Positions 1 through 9,100 of a DNA stretch of 64,000 bases are shown here, one piece after another. Position numbers and translations under genes: made by a program. The notes under the pieces were generated by a model. That model saw nothing but the letters and a program-made list of their open reading frames with translations, did not search any database and was not told where the DNA came from. This DNA is from Streptomyces flavotricini (GTDB taxonomy: Bacteria > Actinomycetota > Actinomycetes > Streptomycetales > Streptomycetaceae), in NCBI RefSeq assembly GCF_020639365.1, contig NZ_JAINUL010000001.1, positions 2,339,047 through 2,403,046 on the forward strand. The letters run 5' to 3'. The number at the start of each line of letters is the position of its first letter. Within the stretch, counting starts at the first letter, position 1.

Positions 1-2804
1 ACGCGGCCTCGTACGGCGGGGTCGGAGCCGGCCAGGCGGAGCCAGTCCGCCAGCATGGGCCGCAGCGCCCGCAGACGGGCGGGGTGCGTCCGCCCGTGCC
101 GTTCGGCCACGCGCAGCGCGACCGACGGGTTCCAGCCCCGCACCGTCAGCGACCTGACGTCCGGGTCCTCTCCCGAGTCCGGCGCAGGCCCCGGCGCGGC
201 GGGCGGGGTGATCCCGTGCCGGGCCATGGCCGGCGCCAGTTCCTCGACCGTCCCGGAGGCGAGGCCGACCCGGCCGGCCGCCACCAGGGCGAGCAGGGCC
301 GGCGCGACCCGCGATGCCTGGTCGTCCAGTGCGAGGACCGAGCGCGCCGCCAGGGTGCGGTCGAGGCCCGCCAGCAGCAGCTCGCGGGCCCGGCCGTCCT
401 CGCCGTGTTCGGCGGCGGCGAGGACGGTCGCCGGGTACGCGTCGCCCAGGACGGCGCGCAGCGCCTCGACGAGCGAACGGCGCAGGCCCGGGTTGTCGTG
501 GCTCCCGAGCCGGCGGAGCAGCGCAGGTACCACCGTGGGCGTGCCCGCCCGGACCAGCACCTCGGCGGCTGTCTTCCTGATGTTCATGTTCGGATGGTCG
601 AGACACACGGCGATCGCGGTGGAGGCCCAGCGGGCCCGCGCCTGGCCGAGTGCGAGCAGCGCCTGCCGGACGGTCTGGACGTCCTGGGCTGCGGTCAGCG
701 CGATCAACGTCGCCGACAGCGCCTGCGCGTCGTCCCCGGTGACGTCGCGGGCGAGCAGCGCGATCACGTGCTTGCGCACGTGCCGGTCGCGGTGGCGCAG
801 CAGGCGGTGCGCCCGCGCGCGGGTACCCGCGTAGGGGGCCCGGAGCAGGAGTTCGAGCAGGATCGCCTGCTCGGCGCCCGACCGTCCGGGCCGGTCCAGC
901 AGGTCCAGGGCCAGGGTCGCGACGAGTGCGTGCCCCGCTTCTCGGGCGGTCGCCGCGTCGAGCAGGCAGGACGGCCTGATCCGTCCCCGCTCGTGGAGCC
1001 GGCGGCCCAGGCCCTGGAGGGCGTCCAGGATCTCCTGGGGTACGACGGGCTCCCCGGCCGGCCGGCCGCTCTCGCCTCGCGGGGAGGCTGCGTCCGGTTC
1101 CCGGGACCGCGCCAGCTCGGCCACGACGCGAAGGAGCAGGTCCGCGATGACCGGCAGGGTGCCGGCGCCGCCGTGCGCGGCCAGTCTGCACAGTGCCGCC
1201 GCCGGTTCGTCCGGGTCCAGGTGGGAACTCAGGAGGGCCAGTTCCCGCTCGTCCGGGCCACCGAGATCCGTCGCGATGCGGGCCGGCAGATCGACGGGAT
1301 CGAGACGGACGAGGAGGGCACGTCGCCGTGACGGATCGTCGGTCAGATGCCACAGCACCTCGAGGGCGCGGCCGCGCACCGCGCGCAGATGCGGAGCGAT
1401 CACGCCCGCGCCGTCCGCCGCGGCGAGACCGAGCCCCGCCTCCAGCGTCTTCGCGGTCCGGTGCCCTCCGATGGCCTCCAGAGCCTCCAGGGCCGCCGCG
1501 GGCGCGGACGGGAGGAGGGCGATCACGGCCTCTTCCGCCGCCACATGGCGCAGTGCGCGGATCGCGTCGAGGAACGGCCCCGGCGCGGGGGCCGAGGGAA
1601 GCGCCCGCGTGATCGCGTCGCCGATCGGCAGCCCCGTCCCCTGCCCGGCGAGGGCGACCAGCAGCGTGAGCCGCCGCGGCCAGCTCGGATCGTCGGCGTC
1701 CGCGTCGAGCAGTACGCGGAACATCGCCTGCCGGCAGGTGAACAGGATCGTGGCGATCTCGTGGGCCGGGATCGAGTGATCGGCCAGCGCCAGGCCGATG
1801 AGGGCCGGGACGTGTGGTTCGCCGGGGAAGTGCCCGCGCCGGTGGAGCCCGCGCAGGCAGGCCACCGCCGGCCCGCCGAACAGCAGGGGGTCCCGTGCGG
1901 CGATGGCCGTCAGTGCGCCGATGTCCGCGCGGTCGGCCAGGTCACCGAGCAGTTCCATCGCGCGCCGGCGAAGCGCCGGCGGCAGGTCCGGATCGGCGAC
2001 GGCCTGGCGCAGCAGGCCGCGGTGCCCGTGACGGGCGGCAGCCGCGATGGCTGCATCGGCCACCCCGGGCCTTGTGGTCACCGCGTCGGCGGCGAGGAAG
2101 GGAGAGAGGAGTCCCGGCGGCAGGGGGTCCAACGCGGCCCACGGCTCGGCGAGTTCACCCAGCGCGGCGGCGACGACGTCCGCGCCGTCGGCGCCGAGCA
2201 GGCCGACCGCGTACCCGCGAACCCGCGCGGGGGCCAGCAGGCCGGCGTGCAGTCCCTGCCGGGCCAGCCGCAGTGCCGCTGCCTGCAACACCGGATCACC
2301 GCTGTCCGCCAGCTCGTTCACGAGCCGGTCGGGCCGGTGCGCGCGGGTGACGGTCAGTTCCCGCACGGCCTGGTACAGCAGTTCGCCCGCGGGCTCCTCG
2401 CGGATCACCGTCGGCTCGTTCAGGAGCTCGGCGCGCAGCCAGGCGATGCGCACCCGTACCGGCAGCTCGGCCGTGCGCCACGGCGGTCGGCGGAGCCCGC
2501 GGCGGTACGGGCCCAGTCGTTCGTGGAGCCGCGCCAGGACGAGCGCCGCCTCCGGCGGTCCCTCCACCACGGTCGGCAGCAGCCCCGCGAGCTCGGCCGT
2601 CTCCTGGTCTTCGCACGGACGGCCCGAGGTGACGCGCTCGTGCAGGAGGACCAGCCCCAGGTGTCGCAGGCGGGGATCGTCGTGCCGGACGAGGAGTCCG
2701 AAGACGGCCGGCGGGCAGAGCCGCGCGTCGAGATGGCCGGCCAGCCGGCCGACGTCGGCCCGCCGCAGCGCGTCCCGGAACGGTTCGTCCGCCGTCGTGA
2801 TCAC
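1..2804 (-). CDS. HEAT-like helical repeat protein, C-terminus beyond window
   Basis: An uninterrupted minus-strand frame runs from a GTG at 2804 off the left edge (934 codons present, stop not seen). I translated it in full and found no stop; an in-frame stop at 2814-2816 limits the start. The product is Leu/Ala/Arg-rich and consists of repeated amphipathic helix pairs (for example LIALTAAQDVQTVRQALLAL and repeated LLARD-, LRRLG-type turns), as in HEAT/armadillo scaffolds. No catalytic motif or membrane segment is visible. It lies 104 bp downstream of the HExxH gene on the same strand, so it may belong to the fxs operon as a scaffold or sensor. The precise start is uncertain because no good ribosome-binding site precedes the GTG. 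The frame is certain; the HEAT label is inferred from residue pattern only. Confidence 0.7.
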   Translation of the reverse strand, partial: MITTADEPFRDALRRADVGRLAGHLDARLCPPAVFGLLVRHDDPRLRHLGLVLLHERVTSGRPCEDQETAELAGLLPTVVEGPPEAALVLARLHERLGPYRRGLRRPPWRTAELPVRVRIAWLRAELLNEPTVIREEPAGELLYQAVRELTVTRAHRPDRLVNELADSGDPVLQAAALRLARQGLHAGLLAPARVRGYAVGLLGADGADVVAAALGELAEPWAALDPLPPGLLSPFLAADAVTTRPGVADAAIAAAARHGHRGLLRQAVADPDLPPALRRRAMELLGDLADRADIGALTAIAARDPLLFGGPAVACLRGLHRRGHFPGEPHVPALIGLALADHSIPAHEIATILFTCRQAMFRVLLDADADDPSWPRRLTLLVALAGQGTGLPIGDAITRALPSAPAPGPFLDAIRALRHVAAEEAVIALLPSAPAAALEALEAIGGHRTAKTLEAGLGLAAADGAGVIAPHLRAVRGRALEVLWHLTDDPSRRRALLVRLDPVDLPARIATDLGGPDERELALLSSHLDPDEPAAALCRLAAHGGAGTLPVIADLLLRVVAELARSREPDAASPRGESGRPAGEPVVPQEILDALQGLGRRLHERGRIRPSCLLDAATAREAGHALVATLALDLLDRPGRSGAEQAILLELLLRAPYAGTRARAHRLLRHRDRHVRKHVIALLARDVTGDDAQALSATLIALTAAQDVQTVRQALLALGQARARWASTAIAVCLDHPNMNIRKTAAEVLVRAGTPTVVPALLRRLGSHDNPGLRRSLVEALRAVLGDAYPATVLAAAEHGEDGRARELLLAGLDRTLAARSVLALDDQASRVAPALLALVAAGRVGLASGTVEELAPAMARHGITPPAAPGPAPDSGEDPDVRSLTVRGWNPSVALRVAERHGRTHPARLRALRPMLADWLRLAGSDPAVRGR

Positions 2805-2908
2805 CGTCGGATGCTAACGGGGTCGTCCTCCGCCCCACCAGCGGGATCCGCCCGGTGCGCCCCGCACCCGTGGACGCGCCGGTGCCCGCACGAGCCCGTA
2901 CGCCGTCT

Positions 2909-4291
2909 TCACGAGGCGCGGCCGGCCGTGGGCGCAGGTGCGCTTCCCGCCGCGTCGTGCCAGGCGGCCAGGTGTTCCCGCGCCGCCGTCTCGGCGCGTC
3001 GTACGGCCGACGCCGGCAGGGGGACGCGGCACATGCCGTCGAGGGTCTCCATCATCCGGCCGGCGAACCTCAGGCCGAGCGGGGTGAGTCGGCCGGAGTC
3101 CAGGATCACGGCGGTCGCCTCCCGCGCCCCGGAGCGCCAGCGGGCGAAGCGGGTGTGCGCCAGGGCCCGCAGTGCCGGATCCGGTTCCGTCTCCCCCCGC
3201 CTGCCCCAGAACTGGGCGACCGCCAGATGCGCGTACGCCCCGTGGAAGAGGCCGACCAGCGGGCGCGGGTCGGGACGCCACGGCGCGTAGTACCGCTCCT
3301 GGGAGCCCTGCGGTCCCTCCTCGAACAGGTCGAAGAGGTGCAGCAGTGCCGCGAACTTGTTGTGCTGCATCTCGTGCGCCATCGTCACGGCGAGGACGGT
3401 GCCGTTCGGCGGCAGTGACAGCGCCATGGAGCCGAAGGTCTCGGCGCTGCTGCCGCTGACGATGCCCCGGGCCGGGTTGCGCAGGGGCACCAGGAGCCAG
3501 GGCCCGGCGGTCAGTTCCGCGTAGGCCTGCGGATGGTCGGCGCGCAGCAGCGCGCAGGCGGCCTTCGCCCGCGCCGCCCAGCGGTGCGCCTCGTCGGCGT
3601 CGGGGTGGACCGCGCGCCCCGCGGCCGCCGGGAAGGACGGCGGGTCGAGGGTGTCGAGGGTGAGGGCGGCGTCCGTGTCGAAGGCCGCCAGCAACCGTGC
3701 TCCCCGCCAGCGTTCGCCGCCGCGGTACGGATCGCCGGTCACCGGCACCGGGGGCTGCGGGACCGGGGCGTCCGGGATCGCGAGCGTGGCCCGTCCTTCG
3801 GCCCCCACGCGCAGCTCGGCGTGGTCCCCGGGACGGGCGCCGGGGAAGTGGGCCCGGCCGAGCGAGGGCAGTGGCACCCAGGGGCCCGGACCCGCCAGCG
3901 GCCATCGCGCGCGGGCGGGCACCCGGGCGCGCACCGCCGCCGCGGCGGCGAGCGCCGTGAGCAGGTGCACCGGGGCGTCGGCTCCCTCGGGCCGCCGCGC
4001 CAGGTGGGCGAGCAGGCCGACGAGCGCGGGGCCCGCCGCCGGGTGCGTCAGGACGGCCGTCGCGGCGCCGGGGTCCGACCGGTGGACCGTCTCCAGCAAC
4101 TCCCAGGCGCTCTCCGCCCTCTGGGCGACGGCGCCGCCGGCCTCCCGGGTGGCGGTGCGGATCGCGTGCAGGCAGGCGAGGCGCCGGCTGTGCTCGGCGC
4201 GGGCGAGCGCGCGCACCGCCTGCGCTCCGCCGCCGCCGGCGGCGATCGCGTCGAACAGTTCGCCGGGCAGACGGTGCGGCGACGGGGTCAT
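2909..4291 (-). CDS. Stand-alone HExxH peptide-modification protein (aKG-HExxH/FxS system)
   Basis: 460 residues; the ATG overlaps the stop of the radical SAM gene (ATGA, 4288-4291), so the two are translationally coupled. The N-terminal half is Ala/Leu-rich helical. HEMQH is at residues 306-310, followed by NKFAALLHLFDLFEE and then a block with YYAPWRPDPRPL and AYAHLAVAQFW, whose His is a likely further metal ligand. This matches the HEXXH-motif putative peptide-modification family (TIGR04267), whose members are annotated as 2-oxoglutarate-dependent peptide beta-hydroxylases rather than proteases. In many FxS loci this domain is fused to the radical SAM enzyme and degenerate; here it is separate and the motif is intact. 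Its substrate is probably the precursor at 5776-5967. Family assignment is firm; the reaction on this substrate is inferred. Confidence 0.85.
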   Translation of the reverse strand: MTPSPHRLPGELFDAIAAGGGGAQAVRALARAEHSRRLACLHAIRTATREAGGAVAQRAESAWELLETVHRSDPGAATAVLTHPAAGPALVGLLAHLARRPEGADAPVHLLTALAAAAAVRARVPARARWPLAGPGPWVPLPSLGRAHFPGARPGDHAELRVGAEGRATLAIPDAPVPQPPVPVTGDPYRGGERWRGARLLAAFDTDAALTLDTLDPPSFPAAAGRAVHPDADEAHRWAARAKAACALLRADHPQAYAELTAGPWLLVPLRNPARGIVSGSSAETFGSMALSLPPNGTVLAVTMAHEMQHNKFAALLHLFDLFEEGPQGSQERYYAPWRPDPRPLVGLFHGAYAHLAVAQFWGRRGETEPDPALRALAHTRFARWRSGAREATAVILDSGRLTPLGLRFAGRMMETLDGMCRVPLPASAVRRAETAAREHLAAWHDAAGSAPAPTAGRAS

Positions 4292-5535
4292 ACCGCCTCC
4301 GCCGGCGCCGGACGGGCGGAGGTCAGTCCCCGCACGTCCCCGGCCAGCCGCCCTCGTACCCGCCCGATCAGCGCCGTCAGGTCGGCGCAGTACACGCTGG
4401 GGTTGGCGAAGCCGGTGTCGTGGCGATAGCGGTTGGCGTAGTGGCCGGCGCCGCACACGGTGTGCAGCGGGCAGGCCCGGCAGGCGGCGCACAGCCCGTC
4501 GGCGCCCCACTGGCGGGCCGCGACCCCGGGATGGCGCAGCAGCTCGTCCAGGGAGTGGCGCCACACGTCGAGCCCGGTGCGCGCCGCTCCCTGGTAGGCG
4601 GTGCGCAGGGTGTCGTCCTGGGTGAGGGAGCCGTCCGTCTCCACCACCGCGTAGCGCACCGGGGCGAGCCCGAGGGCCTCCGTCTGCGGGGCGGCGCCGA
4701 GCAGGAGCGCCATGAGGTCGTCCAGGAGGCGGACGCCGGTCTCGCGCACGGGGGCGTCGTACCAGCGCTCGAAGACGGACCACAGCCAGTCCGCGTACGG
4801 GGTCCGGCGTCCGGCGGGATCCAGGCCGGGCGGCGGGGTGTGCCAATTGCCCAGCGGCAGCAGGAAGTCGACGGCGGGCGGGCGGTGGACGAGCAGGTCC
4901 TCGTACGTCCGCACGGGGTCGTTGCGCAGGTCGATCGTGCACAGCAGTGCGGCGAACAGCGGCCGGTAGCGGTCGCTGCCGAGCAGGGCCAGGGCGGCCT
5001 GGACCCGGGCGTGACTGCCGCGGCCGTCGGCGCTCCGGCGGTGCCGGTCGTGGGCTGCGCGTCCGCCGTCGGTGCTCACCCCGATCCGGATCCCCGACTC
5101 CGCGCAGAGGTCGAGCCGTTCCTCGGTCAGCCGGACGCCGTTGGTCTGCAGTGCCAGGTGGAGCCGCACGCCCGCGCCGATGGTGGCGCGCAGCACCCCG
5201 GCGGTGCGGGCGAGCGCCTCGTCCCCGGCGAGGAGGGGTTCACCGCCGTGCAGGACGACGCCGGCCTCCGTCAGTCCGTGCGCGGCCAGGTGCTCGGCGA
5301 TCCGCTCGGCCGTACGCGCGACGGTGGCCGGTGCCATGGCGCGCGGCTGGGTACGCCAACTCTGGTCGTGCGAGCGGTACATGTAGCAGTAGTCACAGGC
5401 GAGGTCGCAGCGGCTGTGGACCTTGAGGACGAAGGAGTGGAGGGGGTGCGGGACCCAGCCGGCGGCCTCACGGGCCAGCACGTCGGCGGCGCCCGGCCAG
5501 GGCGGCCGGCCCGGGCGCAGTGACGGTCGACTCAT
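4288..5535 (-). CDS. fxsB: Radical SAM/SPASM peptide maturase, FxsB-type
   Basis: 415 residues from the ATG at 5535, chosen because GGGGGAG lies just upstream. The radical-SAM cluster motif CDLACDYC gives Cys43, Cys47 and Cys50, and GGEPLL follows in the expected SAM-binding position. The C-terminal SPASM-like region has GLCAACRACPLHTVCGAGHY and a last Cys in NPSVYCADL, so auxiliary Fe-S ligands are present. FxsB-family maturases act on FxSxx-COOH precursors and belong to the cyclophane (triceptide) forming group, where an aromatic ring is joined to a side-chain carbon two residues on. Canonical FxsB carries a C-terminal metallohydrolase-like extension; here that part is the next gene. The gene is divergent from the precursor across a 240-bp spacer. 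Confidence 0.9.
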   Translation of the reverse strand: MSRPSLRPGRPPWPGAADVLAREAAGWVPHPLHSFVLKVHSRCDLACDYCYMYRSHDQSWRTQPRAMAPATVARTAERIAEHLAAHGLTEAGVVLHGGEPLLAGDEALARTAGVLRATIGAGVRLHLALQTNGVRLTEERLDLCAESGIRIGVSTDGGRAAHDRHRRSADGRGSHARVQAALALLGSDRYRPLFAALLCTIDLRNDPVRTYEDLLVHRPPAVDFLLPLGNWHTPPPGLDPAGRRTPYADWLWSVFERWYDAPVRETGVRLLDDLMALLLGAAPQTEALGLAPVRYAVVETDGSLTQDDTLRTAYQGAARTGLDVWRHSLDELLRHPGVAARQWGADGLCAACRACPLHTVCGAGHYANRYRHDTGFANPSVYCADLTALIGRVRGRLAGDVRGLTSARPAPAEAV

Positions 5536-5600
5536 CCGCTCCCCCCCGAAAGCGTGCGCCGATCGGTCGCGCATCGGTACGTGCGCACTCCGTTCGTCCA

Positions 5601-5629
5601 GTATTCGGTTGGGGTGCGCCGACCGTCAA
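5601..5629 (-). promoter_or_regulatory. Candidate promoter of fxsB operon
   Basis: On the minus strand TTGACG (5624-5629) is followed after 17 bp by GAATAC (5601-5606), about 65 bp before the fxsB start. The -35 hexamer is good for the housekeeping sigma factor of Streptomyces; the -10 is weak. Confidence 0.35.
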
Positions 5630-5694
5630 CATCACGAACGAGCCAACGGGTGGCACGGGGGGCGGAGTTGGCGCAGTTCCGGCGCGTTCGGCGG

Positions 5695-5725
5695 TTGCCG
5701 TGGGGGCGAGGGGCGGCGCTACCCT
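5695..5725 (+). promoter_or_regulatory. Candidate promoter of fxsA
   Basis: TTGCCG (5695-5700), a 19-bp spacer and TACCCT (5720-5725), about 50 bp ahead of the precursor start. The -10 fits the TAnnnT pattern usual in Streptomyces; the spacer is on the long side. Confidence 0.35.
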
Positions 5726-5775
5726 GGGAAGGACACCGGTTCTCCGGTCCGCAGCGATCTCCGGGAGTGGACATC

Positions 5776-5967
5776 GTGACCGATGACGCCGAGGGCGCCG
5801 GCCCGGCCCCCGCGGGACCCGACGCGGAGTCCGTCGTCCTGGACATCGCCGGGCTCTCGCCCGAGGAAGTCGCCGCCCTCCCCGATTCGGTACTGGGCGC
5901 TCTGCTGCGCCGGGTGCACGACACGGCGGGCGATCCCTTCGTCACCGGGTTCTCGGAGAGCCTGTGA
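5776..5967 (+). CDS. fxsA: FxSxx-COOH-type RiPP precursor, variant C-terminus
   Basis: A 63-residue peptide from GTG 5776, preceded by GGGAG at about 9 bp. The leader is acidic and includes DIAGLSPEEVAALPDSVLGA and LLRRVHDT, a helical leader pattern as in FxsA peptides. It ends DPFVTGFSESL and stops, so the peptide finishes F-S-E-S-L. In the named family (TIGR04268) the C-terminus is F-x-S-x-x: Phe at -5 and Ser at -3. Here Phe is at -5, but -3 is Glu and Ser stands at -4 and -2. The divergent radical SAM enzyme and its HExxH partner are the expected maturases, and the large NB-ARC/TPR gene follows in the same direction. Identification rests on size, leader, C-terminus and neighbours together. 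Confidence 0.85.
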   Translation: MTDDAEGAGPAPAGPDAESVVLDIAGLSPEEVAALPDSVLGALLRRVHDTAGDPFVTGFSESL

Positions 5968-6040
5968 CCGGTCGCGGCCCGGTGCGGCCGGGCGCGCGGC
6001 GGAGCCCGCGGGTCCTGCGGACGCCACGGGCGCGCGGCGG

Positions 6041-6067
6041 GGAACGAAGGGGGAAGGCCCCTATACT
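6041..6067 (+). promoter_or_regulatory. Candidate promoter of the fxsT-like gene (GGAAC/TATACT)
   Basis: TATACT (6062-6067) is an excellent -10 box in an otherwise very GC-rich stretch, 64 bp ahead of the ATG at 6131. No TTGACA-like -35 is present; GGAAC (6041-6045), the usual -35 of ECF sigma factors, lies 16 bp upstream. It could be a -10-driven housekeeping promoter or an ECF-type hybrid. Confidence 0.4.
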
Positions 6068-6130
6068 TGCACCCCTGCATGCCCGTTATGTCCATCGTCA
6101 TTCGCTGTCACCTCGCCGAGTGGAGAGGTC

Positions 6131-9100
6131 ATGCCAGACGCCAACCCCCAGCGCCACGCGGGTTCGTTCGCCGTCTTCTACACCACGTCCGAGAACCTCG
6201 GGCTGAGCACCACCCTGCGCAACGCGGCGGACATCCTCGCCGAGGGCAACCGCAGCGTGCTGCTCGTGGACGGCCGCCCCGGTGCCCCGGGGGACGGGGC
6301 CGCGGTGCCCGAACCGGAGGCCGGGCAGGTCGCCGCGGTGGGGCGGGCCGCCCCGCGCGAACTCGCCGCCCTCTTCGACGACCCCGTCGCGACGCGCTAC
6401 GACCACGTCCTGATCGAGGCGCCCGTCCCGGCGGCTCCCGGCGACGAGGCACCCGGCAGGCTGGTGGAGTTCGCCGACGCGCTCGTGATCTGCTTCGCCC
6501 TCACGGCCTGGTCCATCGACGGCGCAGCCGCCCTCGCCGAGGAGCTCGTCGGTCGCCGCGCGGACCGGCCCGTACGGTTGCTCACCCTCGGGCTCAAGAG
6601 CGACATCGGGGTGCACGACCGGCTGCGGGAAGGGCGCGAGCGGGTGCGCCGCAAGTTCTCGGCGCTCGCCCAGGCCCGCGGCGCGGGCGAGTACCCGTTC
6701 CTGGAGATCCCGTACAACCCGCTCTACCTGGACAGCCGGAGCCTCGCCGTCGAGACGGAGGACGCGGGCAGCGTCATGGGCCTGCGCCCGTCCTACGCTC
6801 AGCTCGCCGACTGGCTCCGCGCCCGCCGCGAAGCGCGGCTCACCGACGCCACCGTCGTCCACTCCGGGCGGCACGTCGCCTGGGCGGCCTGGCTGCGCGA
6901 CCGGCTCGGCGAACGAGGCGTCCGCACCGAACTGCGCAGGGTCGACACCTACACGGGAGAGCGTCCCGAGACCGGCACGGCCCTGCTCTTCCTGTCTCCG
7001 GGCGACGCCGACGACGCCCTCCTCGCCCAGATCGGCGCGCTCTCCCACACCGACGTGCGCATCGTCCTGGTCGACGAGCCCTTCCCGAACGCCGAGGCCG
7101 CGCACCACGAGCGCATCGACCTGCGCGACACCACCGAGGACGAGGCGCTGCGGATCCTCTATTCCGGCCTCGGCCTGGGACCCGGGCGGCCCCGCGAGGG
7201 CGCTGCCGGCGCCCGCTTCCCCCGGCTTCCCGAGATCACCAACGTCGCCGCGCGCAGGGGCGGCTTCACCGACCGCGACGACCTGCTCACCTCCCTCGAG
7301 GAGCAGCTGCGGGAGGCCGGCCGCGACGGCGCGGCCCTGGTGCTGCACGGCCCCAGCGGCTGGGGCAAGAGCGAGACCGCCCGCGAGCTGTGCCATCGCC
7401 ACGGCCCCGGGTACGACGTGGTGTGGTGGGTGCGATCCTGGGACCCGCAGCGCCTGCGCAGGAGCCTGGTCCGGCTCGCGGGACGCCTCGGCACGGCCGA
7501 GGACCGGCTCGCGGCCGTGGCCGCCGAAGGAGACGTCTCCCCGCTCCTCAACCACCTCTCCCGCCCCGACACCGAGACCAGCTGGCTGATCGTCTACGAC
7601 GGGGCGCCGGACCCGGCCGAACTGAACGGGCTGCTCCCGATCCCGCACGAGCGGGGCCACGTCCTGATCACGAGTCGCGTCCGTCCGGCGCGGGAGACCC
7701 CCGGGGACACGCGCCCGCCGTTCCTGACGTCCTGTGCCATGCGGGCCATGACCCAGGCGGAGAGCGGCGACCTGCTGGGCGAACGGCTGCCGGAGCTCAC
7801 CGCCGACCAGGCCCAACAGGTCGCCAGCATCGTCGACTTCATCCCGCTCCCCCTGCAGCTGGCCGCCAGCTGCCTCGCCGAGCGCGCCGCCTCCCACCGC
7901 CGCGAGGACCACATGACGCCGGAAGCGGCCGCCCGCGCGGCCGTCGCGGACCTCCTCGCCCAGTACCGGGCCAGCAAGACCGAACTCCTCGGCGAGAGCG
8001 CGACCGGAGCGGTGTCCTCCCTCGCCGTCATGGTGCACGTCGCCCGGCAGTTCGCCCGGTTCACGCCGGGCGCCGCCGCCTGGCGCACCGAACGTCCCGC
8101 CGCCGACGCACTGGACTGGCTGCTCCAGGCCGCCTCCCTGCTCACCGGGCGCGGCATGGGCCTGGAGCTGCTGCGCTCGCGCCGCATCCTGTCCGAGCTG
8201 GCCCGCGACGACTCCTCCGGACCGGTGGCCCCCGACGGCGACGGCGGCGTCCGTCACCCCGACCAGGTCCAGCTGCCCGACGAGCACATGGTGAGCGTGG
8301 CCCTCTGGGCGCTCGCCCAGGTCGGCCTGCTCAACGTCGAGTTCGACCGCAGGGACCAGCCCCTCACGCAGCACCACGCGCTGCGCGACCTGATCCGCGA
8401 CGGCATGCAGGCGCAGGCCCGGGAGCGCATCGAGTCCGTCCTGCGCGGCGTACTGGCCGAGTACGTGCGGCAGGACGAGGACCTGCCCCCCGACTGGGCG
8501 CGCGAGGTGTACTCGCTCAGGTTGTGGGAGGACGACCGGCCCCGCGTACGCCGCTCACTGCTGCGGCATCTGCAGGCGCTCGGCGCACGCGCCGAGAGCA
8601 CCGACCTCGCCCGCCTCCTCGACATCGCCGACAAGGCCCGCGAGGCGTGGCGGGTCGAGGGCGACGAGCCCCCGCCCGAGTACCTTCGCCTGCTCAACCT
8701 CACCGCCCGCGCCCACCGTCTCTCCGGTGCCTACGACCAGTCCCGCGTGCTCTCCCGGGAGGCCCTGCGCGGCCACCGCAGGCTCCTCGGCCTCGTGCAC
8801 CCCCGCACCCTGCTCTCGGCCGACTCGCACGCCGCGACCCTGCGGGCCCTCGGCAGGTTCCAGGACGCCTTGACGGAGCTCAGACCCTCCGTGGAGGGCC
8901 TCACCCTGCTGCTCGGGCGGCAGCACCCCGCCACCATCCAGGTCGAGCACAACCTGGCCCTCAACGAGGCGCTCACGGGACGCGTCGCCGCCGCCCTCGG
9001 CCGGGTCCAGGAGCGCTTCCGCTACCAGCAGGCCGTCAAGGGCAAGGGCGACCCGGCCGCCTGGGCCGAGGCGGACCTGCTCGCCTACCTGTACCGGGCG

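Noticed and set aside
84..2817. Several long plus-strand open frames over the first 2.8 kb
   Set aside because: They are rich in Arg/Pro/Gly as expected of shadow frames in high-GC DNA, while a single minus-strand frame stays open over the whole stretch with normal residue use.
4420..5523. A 367-codon plus-strand frame opposite fxsB
   Set aside because: Antisense shadow; the fxsB frame has CxxxCxxC and SPASM cysteines.
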